Of a DNA stretch of 5,859 nucleotides, positions 1-5,728 are shown one piece after another. The position numbers were made by a program, and so were the translations under genes. Numbering within the stretch: position 1 is the first letter of the stretch; each line of letters starts with the position of its first letter. The DNA lies in the NCBI GenBank assembly GCA_934572465.1, contig CAKTLG010000059.1, positions 1 through 5,859 on the forward strand, written 5' to 3'. The DNA is from an uncultured Oscillospiraceae bacterium (GTDB lineage: Bacteria > Bacillota > Clostridia > Oscillospirales > Oscillospiraceae). The notes under the pieces are model-generated. The model was not told the origin of the DNA. It was given only the letters and a program-made list of their open reading frames with translations, and did not search any database.

Positions 1-108
1 GTCGCCTGTTTTGTCCAATCCTGTCTGACAGATGCCGATTTCGTACTTTTCTCAAATTACTGTCTTATCGGCACACGGCAAAGGGTCAGCGTTTTTTGCA
101 TGTAATGT

Positions 109-789
109 TTAGCGGTAGCGCTCGCGGTGGGCGTGCATGATGTCGGCCAGCAGCACGCCGTTGTCGGGCGGGGTGTAGGTGATGGCGTTCGCGCCGGCGG
201 CAATGGTGCTGCGGATGGTCTCGTCCTTCGGGCCGCCCGTGGCGATAATGGGGATCTCGGGATGGCGCGCGCGGAGCGCGGCGACGAGCTGCGGCGTTTC
301 CGCGGCGGCGGAGACGTTCAGGATATCGACGCCTGCGGCGATGCGCGCCTCGGTGTCCTGCGTGGCGGAGACGATGGTCGCCACGACGGGAATGTCGATA
401 TGCGCCTTGATATCGCGCAGGATATCGGCCGAAACAGGCGCGTTGAGCACGACGCCGTAGGCGCCGCAGTGCTCGGCCTCCATCGCCTGGGCGACGGAGC
501 GCGCGCCGGACGTGAAGCCGCCGCCGACGCCGCAGAACACGGGCATATCCGCCACGCTGATGACGGCGCGCACGATGCGCGGCTGCGGCGTGAAGGGATA
601 GACGGCGATGACCGCGTCGGCATTGCAGCTTGCGATGGTGGCAACGTCGGTAGAGAAAACGAAGGACTTGACAGTCCGGCCGAAGATGCGGATGCCGCTG
701 CACTCGTTGATGCACTCTGGCACCAGCAGCATATGGTTGCGGAGCTTTCCGCTGTAGCTGGGGGTGGGCGTCGGGGTGAAATCGCTCAT
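109..789 (-). CDS. Conserved TIM-barrel (beta/alpha barrel) protein of unknown function, often labelled 'hydrolase'
   Basis: The 226-residue soluble protein shows the alternating strand/helix rhythm of a (beta/alpha)8 barrel. Visible motifs are CSGIRIFG at 30-37, a Gly-rich GVGGGFTSG at 87-95, DILNVSAAAETP at 155-166, IIATGGP at 181-187 and AGANAITYTPP at 198-208. The last two resemble the C-terminal phosphate-binding loops of phosphate-binding barrels such as NanE, ThiG and TrpF. From memory, a highly conserved Firmicutes family with these motifs is usually annotated only as 'hydrolase'; I know of no demonstrated reaction. The start ATG is preceded by AGGAAGG at 6 nt. It is the last gene of the rhomboid-like/HD/TIM-barrel cluster, 46 bp after the HD gene. 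No convincing terminator follows in the remaining 108 bases. Substrate and enzymatic activity are unknown; the fold assignment is fairly safe. Confidence 0.85.
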   Translation of the reverse strand: MSDFTPTPTPSYSGKLRNHMLLVPECINECSGIRIFGRTVKSFVFSTDVATIASCNADAVIAVYPFTPQPRIVRAVISVADMPVFCGVGGGFTSGARSVAQAMEAEHCGAYGVVLNAPVSADILRDIKAHIDIPVVATIVSATQDTEARIAAGVDILNVSAAAETPQLVAALRARHPEIPIIATGGPKDETIRSTIAAGANAITYTPPDNGVLLADIMHAHRERYR

Positions 790-835
790 GGGAGCACCTT
801 CCTTTCACAGAATGTTCGGCATGAGGCCGCGCGTC

Positions 836-1399
836 TCAATCCACGTGGCTGCTGGCGCGCATGGCAAGGATCGTCTGCTCGATGAGCGTGTCGAGGTCCC
901 ATCCGAGCATTTCCGCGCCGCGCTCGATGACCTCGCGCGAGCAGCCGGCGGCAAACTTCTTATCCTTGTACTTTTTCTTGACGGACTTGACCTCAAGGTC
1001 GCTGACGCTTTTGCTCGGGCGCATGAGCGCGGCCGCGCCGATGAGGCCAGTGAGCTCGTCGGTGGCGAAGAGGACTTTTTCCATCTCGTGCTGCGGCTCG
1101 GGCAGCCCCTCGAAGTGCAGACCGTAGCCGTGGCTCGCGGTGGCGCGGATCAGGCGCTCGTCAAGGCCGGCTTCGCGCATGATCTGCTGCGATCTGATGC
1201 AGTGCTCGTCTGGATACATCTCAAAGTCGAGATCGTGCAGAAGGCCAACGATCTCCCAGAAATCGGCTTCGTCGCCGTAGCCGAGCTTTTCCGCGTACCA
1301 GCGCATCACGTCGGCGACGATGTTGGCGTGCTTTAAGTGGAACTCGCCCTTGTTGTACTGCGTGAGCAGCTCCCATGCCTGCTCTTTGGTGTATGCCAT
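836..1399 (-). CDS. HD-domain metal-dependent phosphohydrolase family protein
   Basis: The 187-residue, largely helical, soluble protein carries an HD signature. H24 lies in LKHANIVADVM, H55-D56 in VGLLHDLDFE, and D114 in FATDELTG is placed as the fourth metal ligand. Extra histidines at H66 and H90 (ATASHGYG) are the kind that supply a second metal site in HD-GYP/HDIG-like proteins. The family typically hydrolyses phosphomonoesters or phosphodiesters (nucleotides, cyclic dinucleotides) using a mono- or dinuclear metal centre; the substrate here cannot be read from sequence. A GGGAGG ribosome binding site lies 8 nt before the ATG. The gene begins 19 bp after the rhomboid-like gene and is followed after 46 bp by the TIM-barrel gene, so the three are probably co-transcribed. 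Length and motifs look intact. Confidence 0.88.
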   Translation of the reverse strand: MAYTKEQAWELLTQYNKGEFHLKHANIVADVMRWYAEKLGYGDEADFWEIVGLLHDLDFEMYPDEHCIRSQQIMREAGLDERLIRATASHGYGLHFEGLPEPQHEMEKVLFATDELTGLIGAAALMRPSKSVSDLEVKSVKKKYKDKKFAAGCSREVIERGAEMLGWDLDTLIEQTILAMRASSHVD

Positions 1400-1418
1400 G
1401 AAAAATGCCTCCCTTTGC

Positions 1419-2297
1419 TTATGGCTGTTCGTCCGTGAAGTGGACGTGGTTGAAGATGTGATCGGAGCAGAAGCAGTGATACCCCGCGCACTTGCTGCAA
1501 TAACGGAACTGCAGCTCCGGATCCGTTACGTCCGTGCGGCCGCAGACCGCGCACTTGTGGCGATAGCCCTGCGTCTGCTGCTGGTACTGCTCCTGTCGCT
1601 GCTGGGAGCGCACTGTGTTGTGAAAGTGCGTAGCCTGTCTGCTCTGGCGGCGTTCGAGCTTGAAAAAGTGTGTCAGCTCGGGCCAGAAGAAGATGACGAA
1701 GTTCAAAAGCGCCACGATGGGCAGGATGGCATAGTACCATGCGCCGGCGGCGATGAAGCGGGCGATGTCGAAGAAGAAGTAGAACACGTCGATATATGCG
1801 AGCCACTTCATGCGGATGGGGAGAAAGAAAAACAGCAGCACCTGCGTGTCAGGGTAAAGCAGGGCGAACGCCATGAACATGGCGAAGTTGACATAATTTG
1901 CACCGTAGACCGGCAGGCTCGCGCCGACGATCAGGCTGACGATGCTCGCGCCGACAACGGTGAGCAGCATACCGCTGAGATAGTAGGTGGTAAACTTGGC
2001 CGTGCCCCACTGGCGCTCGAGCGTCGAGCCGATCCAGTAGTAGAAATAGCAGGTGATGAGCAGATAGAAGGGGCTGGTGCTCTCGGGAATGAGCACGAAT
2101 GTGATGAGCCGCCAGACCTGCCCATGCAGCAGTCCGTCGAGCGTGTAGGCGAAAAAGCCCAAGAAGTTTCCGCTGGAGAATCTGGACAGCAGTCCCAGCA
2201 CCACATTGCCGATAACGACATAAAGCATCAGGTTGGGGATGCCGAAGTTCGGGTGCAGGATACAGAAACGGTCGATCGCGCGGTTGAGTTTATTCAA
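1419..2297 (-). CDS. Rhomboid-like membrane protein with C-terminal zinc-ribbon-like domain, probably proteolytically inactive
   Basis: The 292-residue protein starts at TTG. GAGG lies 8 nt upstream, and the next in-frame ATG is 23 codons inside, within the first membrane segment. Residues about 22-205 form roughly six hydrophobic segments with rhomboid landmarks: GQVWRLITF at 59-67 and IGSTLERQWGTAKFTTYYL at 89-107 (the 'WR' and 'LE..WG' motifs). Where active rhomboids have GxSG, this protein seems to have GANY (132-135), with Asn at the serine position. The TM6 His motif appears replaced by FDIARFIAAG (176-185), so the Ser/His dyad seems absent. A Gln-rich linker (232-243) leads to a cytosolic-looking tail with C249/C252, C267/C270, C275/C277, H274, H280, H284 and H286, probably zinc-binding. 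It is the first gene of the cluster with the HD and TIM-barrel genes. Family membership is fairly sure; loss of activity rests on alignment by eye. Confidence 0.8.
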   Translation of the reverse strand: MNKLNRAIDRFCILHPNFGIPNLMLYVVIGNVVLGLLSRFSSGNFLGFFAYTLDGLLHGQVWRLITFVLIPESTSPFYLLITCYFYYWIGSTLERQWGTAKFTTYYLSGMLLTVVGASIVSLIVGASLPVYGANYVNFAMFMAFALLYPDTQVLLFFFLPIRMKWLAYIDVFYFFFDIARFIAAGAWYYAILPIVALLNFVIFFWPELTHFFKLERRQSRQATHFHNTVRSQQRQEQYQQQTQGYRHKCAVCGRTDVTDPELQFRYCSKCAGYHCFCSDHIFNHVHFTDEQP

Positions 2298-2337
2298 GGG
2301 AGATACCTCGCTTTGCTCTTTTGTTTATGATTGTTAT

Positions 2338-2346
2338 ATTATGCCA
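2338..2346 (-). promoter_or_regulatory. Candidate extended -10 promoter of the rhomboid-like/HD/TIM-barrel operon
   Basis: Read on the minus strand, TGG-CATAAT is an extended -10 element with one mismatch to TATAAT. It lies about 40 nt upstream of the TTG start in an AT-rich gap. The only -35-like hexamer, TTGATG (2364-2369), is 20 nt away, which is too far for a good sigma-A spacing, so the promoter depends on the extended -10. The terminator at 2409-2448 just upstream implies that a promoter is needed here. Confidence 0.4.
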
Positions 2347-2408
2347 TAAAAGCGGAAAAAAGTCATCAATAAAGTTTGAACAAATCCACTCAACAAAATG
2401 GAATGAGG

Positions 2409-2448
2409 AAAAAGAACACGGGAAGGGTGACGGCCTTCCCGCGTTCTT
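2409..2448 (-). terminator. Intrinsic terminator of the SPFH/RHH operon
   Basis: 15-base arms at 2412-2426 and 2434-2448 form a stem whose only non-Watson-Crick pair is a G-U in the minus-strand RNA. The loop is 7 nt. On the minus strand the stem runs into five consecutive U residues. It begins 10 bp after the RHH stop codon. The plus strand has no U-run after the hairpin, so termination is for the minus strand. Confidence 0.9.
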
Positions 2449-2458
2449 AACGATAACA

Positions 2459-2662
2459 TCATTCAATATCCAGCTCCGGCGGCACGTCGATCTCCTCGCC
2501 GACATATTTGCCGTTTTTCTTTCTCTGGCGCACGCACTCGCTGAGCAGGTATTCGATCTGCCCGTTGACCGAGCGGAAATCATCCTCAGCCCAGGCGGCG
2601 ATGGCCGCGTAGAGCTTGGGCGAAAGGCGCAGAGGGATCTGCTTTTTGGTGTTGTCGCTCAT
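2459..2662 (-). CDS. Arc-type ribbon-helix-helix DNA-binding protein
   Basis: The 67-residue protein fits the MetJ/Arc ribbon-helix-helix fold. A short beta strand KQIPLRLSP (7-15) would insert into the DNA major groove as a dimer. Helix 1 is LYAAIAAWAEDD (17-28), and a turn and helix 2 follow in RSVNGQIEYLLSECVRQRKK (30-49). An acidic tail (55-67) follows. GGAGG lies 5 nt before the ATG. It starts 18 bp after the SPFH gene and is followed at once by a terminator, so it is the second gene of a two-gene operon. From memory, small RHH proteins with the (R)SVNxQIEYLL pattern occur next to SPFH genes in other Gram-positive genomes, sometimes labelled HicB-like antitoxins. No HicA-like or other toxin is present here. 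Autoregulation of the operon is plausible but not shown. Confidence 0.85.
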   Translation of the reverse strand: MSDNTKKQIPLRLSPKLYAAIAAWAEDDFRSVNGQIEYLLSECVRQRKKNGKYVGEEIDVPPELDIE

Positions 2663-2680
2663 GGGTGACCTCCGGCCTCT

Positions 2681-3694
2681 TTAGTAGAGGCTGCCGGAAT
2701 TGACGACGGGCTGCGCGTCGCGGTTGCCGCAGAGTACCACCAGCAGGTTCGAGACCATTGCGGCCTTGCGCTCCTCGTCGAGCTCGACGGTCTTGTTTTC
2801 GGAAAGGCGATCGAGCGCCATTTCGACCATGCCGACCGCGCCCTCAACGATCATCTTGCGCGCGTCGATGATGGCGCTGGCCTGCTGGCGCTGGAGCATG
2901 ACCGCCGCGATCTCGGGCGCGTAGGCGAGGTAGGTGATGCGCGCTTCGATGATCTCAAGACCTGCGTCCGCGACCTTGGCCTGGATCTCGTCGCGGATGC
3001 GCGCGGCCACGACCTCGCTCGAGCCGCGAAGACTCCCCTCGTCGGCCTGCCCGTCGCCCGTGGTGTCCACGTTCGGCGCAACGTCGTAGGGGTAGATGCG
3101 CACGATGTTGCGCAGCGCCGCGTCGCACTGGAGGGAGAGATACTCTTTGTAATTGTCCACGTTGAAAACGGCCTTGGCCGTGTCGGTCACGCGCCACATG
3201 ACGGCGATGCCGATCTCCACGGGGTTGCCGAGGCAGTCGTTGATCTTCTGGCGGGCGTTGTTCAGCGTCATGATCTTGAGCGAGATCTTCTTGCTGCCGC
3301 CGACCTCGACCGCGGCGGACGCGCTCTGCATGGCGACGAGAATGTCGCCGCCCTTGTGGCCGCCGTCCACGTCGCCGGACTGGTTGAGCTTCGTCTTGGC
3401 GGCGGGGTTAAAGGACGTGCAGAAGGGGTTGACGCAATAGAAGCCGTCGCCCTTGAGCGTGCCGATGTACTTACCGAACAGCGTCAACACCAGCGCCTCC
3501 TGCGGCTTCAAAACGCGCAGACCGCACAGCGGGATCCAACCGAGCGCGAGCACGGCGATGCAGAGAATGACGAGCGGGATCAAATGCGCCGTGATGCTGA
3601 AAAAGAGGCCGACAGCGGCGGCGATAAAGAGCACGATCCAGAGCAGCAGCACGAGCATACCGTTTTTATGACCAGTGATGATTTTTTCTTCCAT
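2681..3694 (-). CDS. SPFH/band 7 (prohibitin-homology) domain membrane protein
   Basis: The 337-residue protein is anchored by two hydrophobic helices near the N terminus (about 12-32 and 36-58). A stomatin/flotillin-like SPFH domain then starts around [21 protein letters not shown] (58-78), a hallmark entry to the domain. It continues through [21 protein letters not shown] (166-186) and the [13 protein letters not shown] segment (192-204). A helical stretch with [22 protein letters not shown] (247-268) and [17 protein letters not shown] (271-287) is the usual band 7 coiled-coil/oligomerisation part. A Gly/Asp-rich insertion (106-117) and an acidic loop with [12 protein letters not shown] (210-221) interrupt the domain. 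SPFH proteins form membrane-associated oligomers that organise membrane microdomains and control proteases or other membrane proteins; the partner here is unknown. GGAGG sits 9 nt before the ATG. It is the first gene of an operon with the RHH gene and has a strong promoter. Confidence 0.92.
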   Translation of the reverse strand: MEEKIITGHKNGMLVLLLWIVLFIAAAVGLFFSITAHLIPLVILCIAVLALGWIPLCGLRVLKPQEALVLTLFGKYIGTLKGDGFYCVNPFCTSFNPAAKTKLNQSGDVDGGHKGGDILVAMQSASAAVEVGGSKKISLKIMTLNNARQKINDCLGNPVEIGIAVMWRVTDTAKAVFNVDNYKEYLSLQCDAALRNIVRIYPYDVAPNVDTTGDGQADEGSLRGSSEVVAARIRDEIQAKVADAGLEIIEARITYLAYAPEIAAVMLQRQQASAIIDARKMIVEGAVGMVEMALDRLSENKTVELDEERKAAMVSNLLVVLCGNRDAQPVVNSGSLY

Positions 3695-3713
3695 GAAAAA
3701 GCACCTCCAATAA

Positions 3714-3723
3714 TTGATATCAA
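3714..3723. promoter_or_regulatory. Possible operator: palindrome at the SPFH transcription start
   Basis: TTGATATCAA is a perfect 10-bp palindrome lying directly after the -10 box, over the expected transcription start (about 3718). A second palindrome, CAATATTG (3737-3744), lies in the promoter spacer. Both are well placed for repression, possibly by the operon's own RHH protein. AT-rich palindromes of this size also arise by chance, so this is weak. Confidence 0.25.
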
Positions 3724-3724
3724 A

Positions 3725-3752
3725 ATAATATCACAACAATATTGATTGTCAA
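3725..3752 (-). promoter_or_regulatory. Sigma-A promoter of the SPFH/RHH operon
   Basis: On the minus strand a perfect -35 TTGACA (3747-3752) is separated by 16 nt from a -10 TATTAT (3725-3730, one mismatch). The predicted start near 3718 gives a leader of about 24 nt that contains the GGAGG of the SPFH gene. Confidence 0.8.
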
Positions 3753-3775
3753 GAGATCGGGGAGAGAAAAGTGCA

Positions 3776-3808
3776 CAAAAAGACCGACCGGTCATTGTAC
3801 CGGTCGGT
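3776..3808 (-). terminator. Intrinsic terminator of the small membrane protein gene
   Basis: A perfect 10-bp stem (arms ACCGACCGGT at 3783-3792 and ACCGGTCGGT at 3799-3808) with a 6-nt loop is followed on the minus strand by C and five U residues. It begins 41 bp after the stop codon at 3850. The plus strand has an A-run rather than a U-run after the hairpin, so it acts on minus-strand transcripts and insulates the SPFH operon. Confidence 0.93.
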
Positions 3809-3849
3809 GAAAAAAGCGTGTGCAGCAGTTTGACAAACTGGAAGTTAAA

Positions 3850-4023
3850 TTACATTGGCGATGTGAACCATAAATGACCTAAAATCACAATTCCCACAAC
3901 CATGAGCGCAGACACAATTATACACGGAGCCCATTTTTTAGTTTCTTTACCTTTTGTAAATGCAAATATATCAATCACAAATAACATTAAATATAATATA
4001 GCTAACCATGTCATAAAACTCAT
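3850..4023 (-). CDS. Small hypothetical protein with two membrane segments
   Basis: The 57-residue protein starts MSFMTWLAILYL and has two hydrophobic helices (about residues 4-22 and 33-50) joined by a short charged, Lys-rich loop (KGKETKKW). I chose the ATG at 4023 because AGGAG lies 7 nt upstream of it. The ATG at 4029 would leave only 1 nt, and the longer frame back to 4089 runs through the promoter and has no ribosome binding site. I do not recognise the family. It could be a small membrane-associated protein, for example a regulator or a toxin-like peptide, but nothing proves that. It has its own candidate promoter and terminator, so it is a single-gene unit. It is clearly richer in A/T than the flanking genes, with many codons such as TAT, ATT, AAA and TTT, which suggests a different origin. 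Confidence 0.7.
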   Translation of the reverse strand: MSFMTWLAILYLMLFVIDIFAFTKGKETKKWAPCIIVSALMVVGIVILGHLWFTSPM

Positions 4024-4060
4024 ACGCATTCTCCTTTGCAAATTCCGATTTGCTGGAATT

Positions 4061-4089
4061 ATCTTAGCACAGCCCGCCGGAATGTGCAA
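4061..4089 (-). promoter_or_regulatory. Candidate promoter of the small membrane protein gene
   Basis: On the minus strand TGC-TAAGAT (4061-4069) is an extended -10 element, and 17 nt upstream of the hexamer lies a poor -35, TTGCAC (4084-4089). It sits directly after the hairpin that ends the MATE unit and would give a leader of about 30 nt. Both hexamers are degenerate, so confidence is moderate. Confidence 0.4.
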
Positions 4090-4124
4090 GAACAGCCGCG
4101 GCGGGGGAACCGCTGCGGCTGTTC
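4090..4124 (-). terminator. GC-rich hairpin, probable terminator of the MATE gene
   Basis: 15-base arms (4090-4104 and 4110-4124) are complementary apart from one non-Watson-Crick position, with a 5-nt loop. The hairpin begins 19 bp after the MATE stop codon. The U-run that follows on the minus strand is poor (TTGCACATT), so termination may be incomplete. No better candidate exists before the next gene. Confidence 0.6.
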
Positions 4125-4143
4125 ATTGGCTGTTGATGGAAAT

Positions 4144-5475
4144 TCAGGCGTAGTGATACTTTTTCCGGCCCGCAAGGAACAGCGCTCCCGTAACGAGCAG
4201 CGTGAGCGCCTCGGCGGCGGTGATGGCGAGCCAGATGCCGTCAATGCCGAGGATGCGCGGCAGGAGCAGCACGGCGGCGACCTGAATGACAAGCGTGCGC
4301 AAAAACGAGATGAGCGCGCTCGCGGTGCCGTCGTTGAGCCCAGTGAAGAATGCCGAGCCGAAGATGTTGAAGCCGCAGACAAGGAACGAGAGCGCATAGA
4401 TGCGCAGGGCATTCGCCGTGATATCGCACAGCGCCGCGTCATAGCCGACAAAGATGCGGGCGATGGGATCGGCCAGCAGGATGGCCGAGGCGGTCATCAG
4501 AAGGCTTGCGATGAGCGTGATGCAGAGGCTCTTTTTGAGAAGGCTCCTGAGCTCTCCGTGGTTCTTTGCTCCGTAGTGATAGCCGACAACGGGCGTGACG
4601 GCGATGGAATAGCCGAAGAAGAAGCCCATAAAGATCAGGTTGACGTACATCAAAACGCCATAGGCGCTCACTCCATCCTCCTGCGCGACGGCCATGAGCT
4701 GCACGTTGTAGAGCACGCTCACGAGCGAGGTCGAGAGGTTGCTGACCATCTCGCTCGAGCCGTTGTAGCAGGCCTTGCCCAGTGCGCGCAGATCAAGGCG
4801 CGTGCGCGTCAGGCGCAGAGGCGTGTCGTTCGGGCGCAGGAAGTAGATGAGCGGGATGAGCGCGCCGACGATCTGGGAAAGGGCTGTGGCGAGCGCCGCG
4901 CCGAAAAGCCCAAGGGGGAAGACGTAGACGAGCAGAAAGTCCAGCACCATATTGGTAAGTCCCGCGAACACCGTGACCCGCAGACCAAAGCCCGGCTTTT
5001 CCGCCGTGGCAAGAAAGCTCTGGAAGCTGTTTTGCAGCATGAAAAACGGCAGCGACACAAGCAGGATGCGCCCATAGAGCACGCAGTCGTCGATCGTCAG
5101 CTCCGTCGCGCCCACGGCGTAGGAGATAGGGCGGGCGAAGATGAACACGATGGCCGAGAGCGCCGCGCCGCCCACGGCCAGCACGAGGACGAGCATCGAG
5201 AAGATCTCGCTGGCCTCCTTCGGCTTGCCCTCGCCGAGCGTTTTGGCAATGAGCGCGCTGCCGCCTGTGCCGATCATGAAGCCGAACGCCGCGAGCGCCA
5301 TGATAACGGGAAAGATAAGGTTCACGGCGGCAAAGGGGTTCTTGCCGACGAAGTTGGAAACGAAAAAGCCATCGACGATGCTGTAGATCGATGTGACGAT
5401 CATCATCATGACGCTCGGCGCGACGAAGCGCAGGAGCTTACGATAGGTAAAATGGTCGGAAAGGGAGATGGTCAC
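4144..5475 (-). CDS. MATE-family multidrug/toxin efflux transporter (MepA-like)
   Basis: The 443-residue polytopic protein has about twelve hydrophobic helices in two halves, the normal MATE length. MATE hallmarks include PSVMMMIVTSIYSIVDGFFV (20-39), the N-half NMVLDFLLVYVFPLGLFGAA (175-194) followed by LATALSQ, and the C-half VTPVVGYHYGAKN (293-305), matching the 'P..GyNyGA' motif. Such pumps exchange Na+ or H+ for cationic drugs and dyes; the substrate cannot be read from sequence. I chose the GTG at 5473-5475 because GGAGG lies 8 nt upstream and translation then begins VTISLSDHFTYRKLLRF. The longer frame back to 5718 has a hydrophilic, non-MATE N-terminus that crosses a terminator and both divergent promoters. 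The gene stands alone, with its own promoter, a leader of about 135 nt containing an intrinsic terminator, and a 3' hairpin. It is therefore probably regulated by premature termination. Confidence 0.93.
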   Translation of the reverse strand: MTISLSDHFTYRKLLRFVAPSVMMMIVTSIYSIVDGFFVSNFVGKNPFAAVNLIFPVIMALAAFGFMIGTGGSALIAKTLGEGKPKEASEIFSMLVLVLAVGGAALSAIVFIFARPISYAVGATELTIDDCVLYGRILLVSLPFFMLQNSFQSFLATAEKPGFGLRVTVFAGLTNMVLDFLLVYVFPLGLFGAALATALSQIVGALIPLIYFLRPNDTPLRLTRTRLDLRALGKACYNGSSEMVSNLSTSLVSVLYNVQLMAVAQEDGVSAYGVLMYVNLIFMGFFFGYSIAVTPVVGYHYGAKNHGELRSLLKKSLCITLIASLLMTASAILLADPIARIFVGYDAALCDITANALRIYALSFLVCGFNIFGSAFFTGLNDGTASALISFLRTLVIQVAAVLLLPRILGIDGIWLAITAAEALTLLVTGALFLAGRKKYHYA

Positions 5476-5513
5476 AGCCGCGGCCTCCTTTGGTAAAAAA
5501 ATCGAAAAAATAC

Positions 5514-5544
5514 AAAAAAAGTCCGGCCATTTTCTTGACCGGAC
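5514..5544 (-). terminator. Leader terminator (attenuator) upstream of the MATE gene
   Basis: On the minus strand a stem of GTCCGG/CCGGAC plus three further positions (one mismatched), with arms 5521-5529 and 5536-5544, is followed immediately by seven U residues (5514-5520). Two more U-rich stretches run on to about 5490. It lies between the MATE promoter (5616-5643) and its ribosome binding site, so it would stop transcription before the coding region unless bypassed. The plus strand has only an A-run before the hairpin, so it is not a terminator for rightward transcription. Confidence 0.8.
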
Positions 5545-5615
5545 GCATCCGACATCTCTTGACCGCTGCGGCTGCGGCCGCAAGTCCCCGATGACAGTTA
5601 AATTTTGCAGAGGAC

Positions 5616-5643
5616 ATTGTAGCATAAATACGGGCAAAGTCAA
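5616..5643 (-). promoter_or_regulatory. Sigma-A promoter of the MATE gene
   Basis: On the minus strand a -35 TTGACT (5638-5643) is followed after 16 nt by a -10 TACAAT (5616-5621) with an extended TGC just before it. The predicted start is near 5609, giving a leader of about 135 nt to the GTG at 5475. It is divergent from the riboswitch promoter, with the two -35 boxes 28 bp apart. Confidence 0.8.
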
Positions 5644-5671
5644 GTGTCTGCACAAAATCTTAAAAATATCA

Positions 5672-5699
5672 TTGACAAAGCGCACAAACATGCTACAAT
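5672..5699 (+). promoter_or_regulatory. Sigma-A promoter of the SAM-riboswitch transcript
   Basis: A perfect -35 TTGACA (5672-5677) is followed after 16 nt by TACAAT (5694-5699), with TGC just before it (extended -10). The predicted start is near 5706, about 23 nt upstream of the riboswitch. It is the only plus-strand transcription signal in the window. Confidence 0.85.
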
Positions 5700-5705
5700 A
5701 ACCTC

Positions 5706-5717
5706 TGGCGAAAGCCA
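5706..5717 (+). other. 5'-terminal GNRA-tetraloop hairpin of the riboswitch transcript
   Basis: TGGC-GAAA-GCCA forms a 4-bp stem closed by a GAAA tetraloop exactly at the predicted transcription start. It could protect the 5' end of the mRNA from decay. It is short and could be coincidental. Confidence 0.4.
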
Positions 5718-5728
5718 AAAAGTGAATA

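Noticed and set aside
33..73. 7-bp inverted repeat TGCCGAT/ATCGGCA as terminator after the TIM-barrel gene
   Set aside because: The loop is 27 nt and there is no U-run after it on the minus strand.
1..105. Plus-strand frame open from the window edge to a TAA at 103-105, as a possible gene end
   Set aside because: Only 34 codons with no recognisable protein signal; open frames of this length are expected by chance.
1320..2330. Plus-strand open frame of 336 codons opposite the rhomboid-like gene
   Set aside because: It is the low-complexity charged antisense shadow of a membrane protein. The minus-strand reading has rhomboid motifs and ribosome binding sites.
2459..2662. Toxin-antitoxin module involving the RHH protein
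   Set aside because: No small toxin gene (HicA, RelE, PIN or similar) is adjacent. The operon partner is an SPFH protein.
4024..4089. Longer start for the small membrane protein at 4089
   Set aside because: The extension covers the likely promoter and the ribosome binding site itself and has no binding site of its own.
4036..5496. Long plus-strand open frame of 486 codons opposite the MATE gene
   Set aside because: It is rich in charged Glu, Arg, Asp, His and Gln residues with no domain logic, as expected for the complement of a hydrophobic GC-rich gene. It has no ribosome binding site.
5476..5718. N-terminal extension of the MATE frame to an ATG at 5718
   Set aside because: The 81 extra residues are unlike MATE proteins and cross the leader terminator and both divergent promoters. 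The GTG at 5475 has a proper ribosome binding site.
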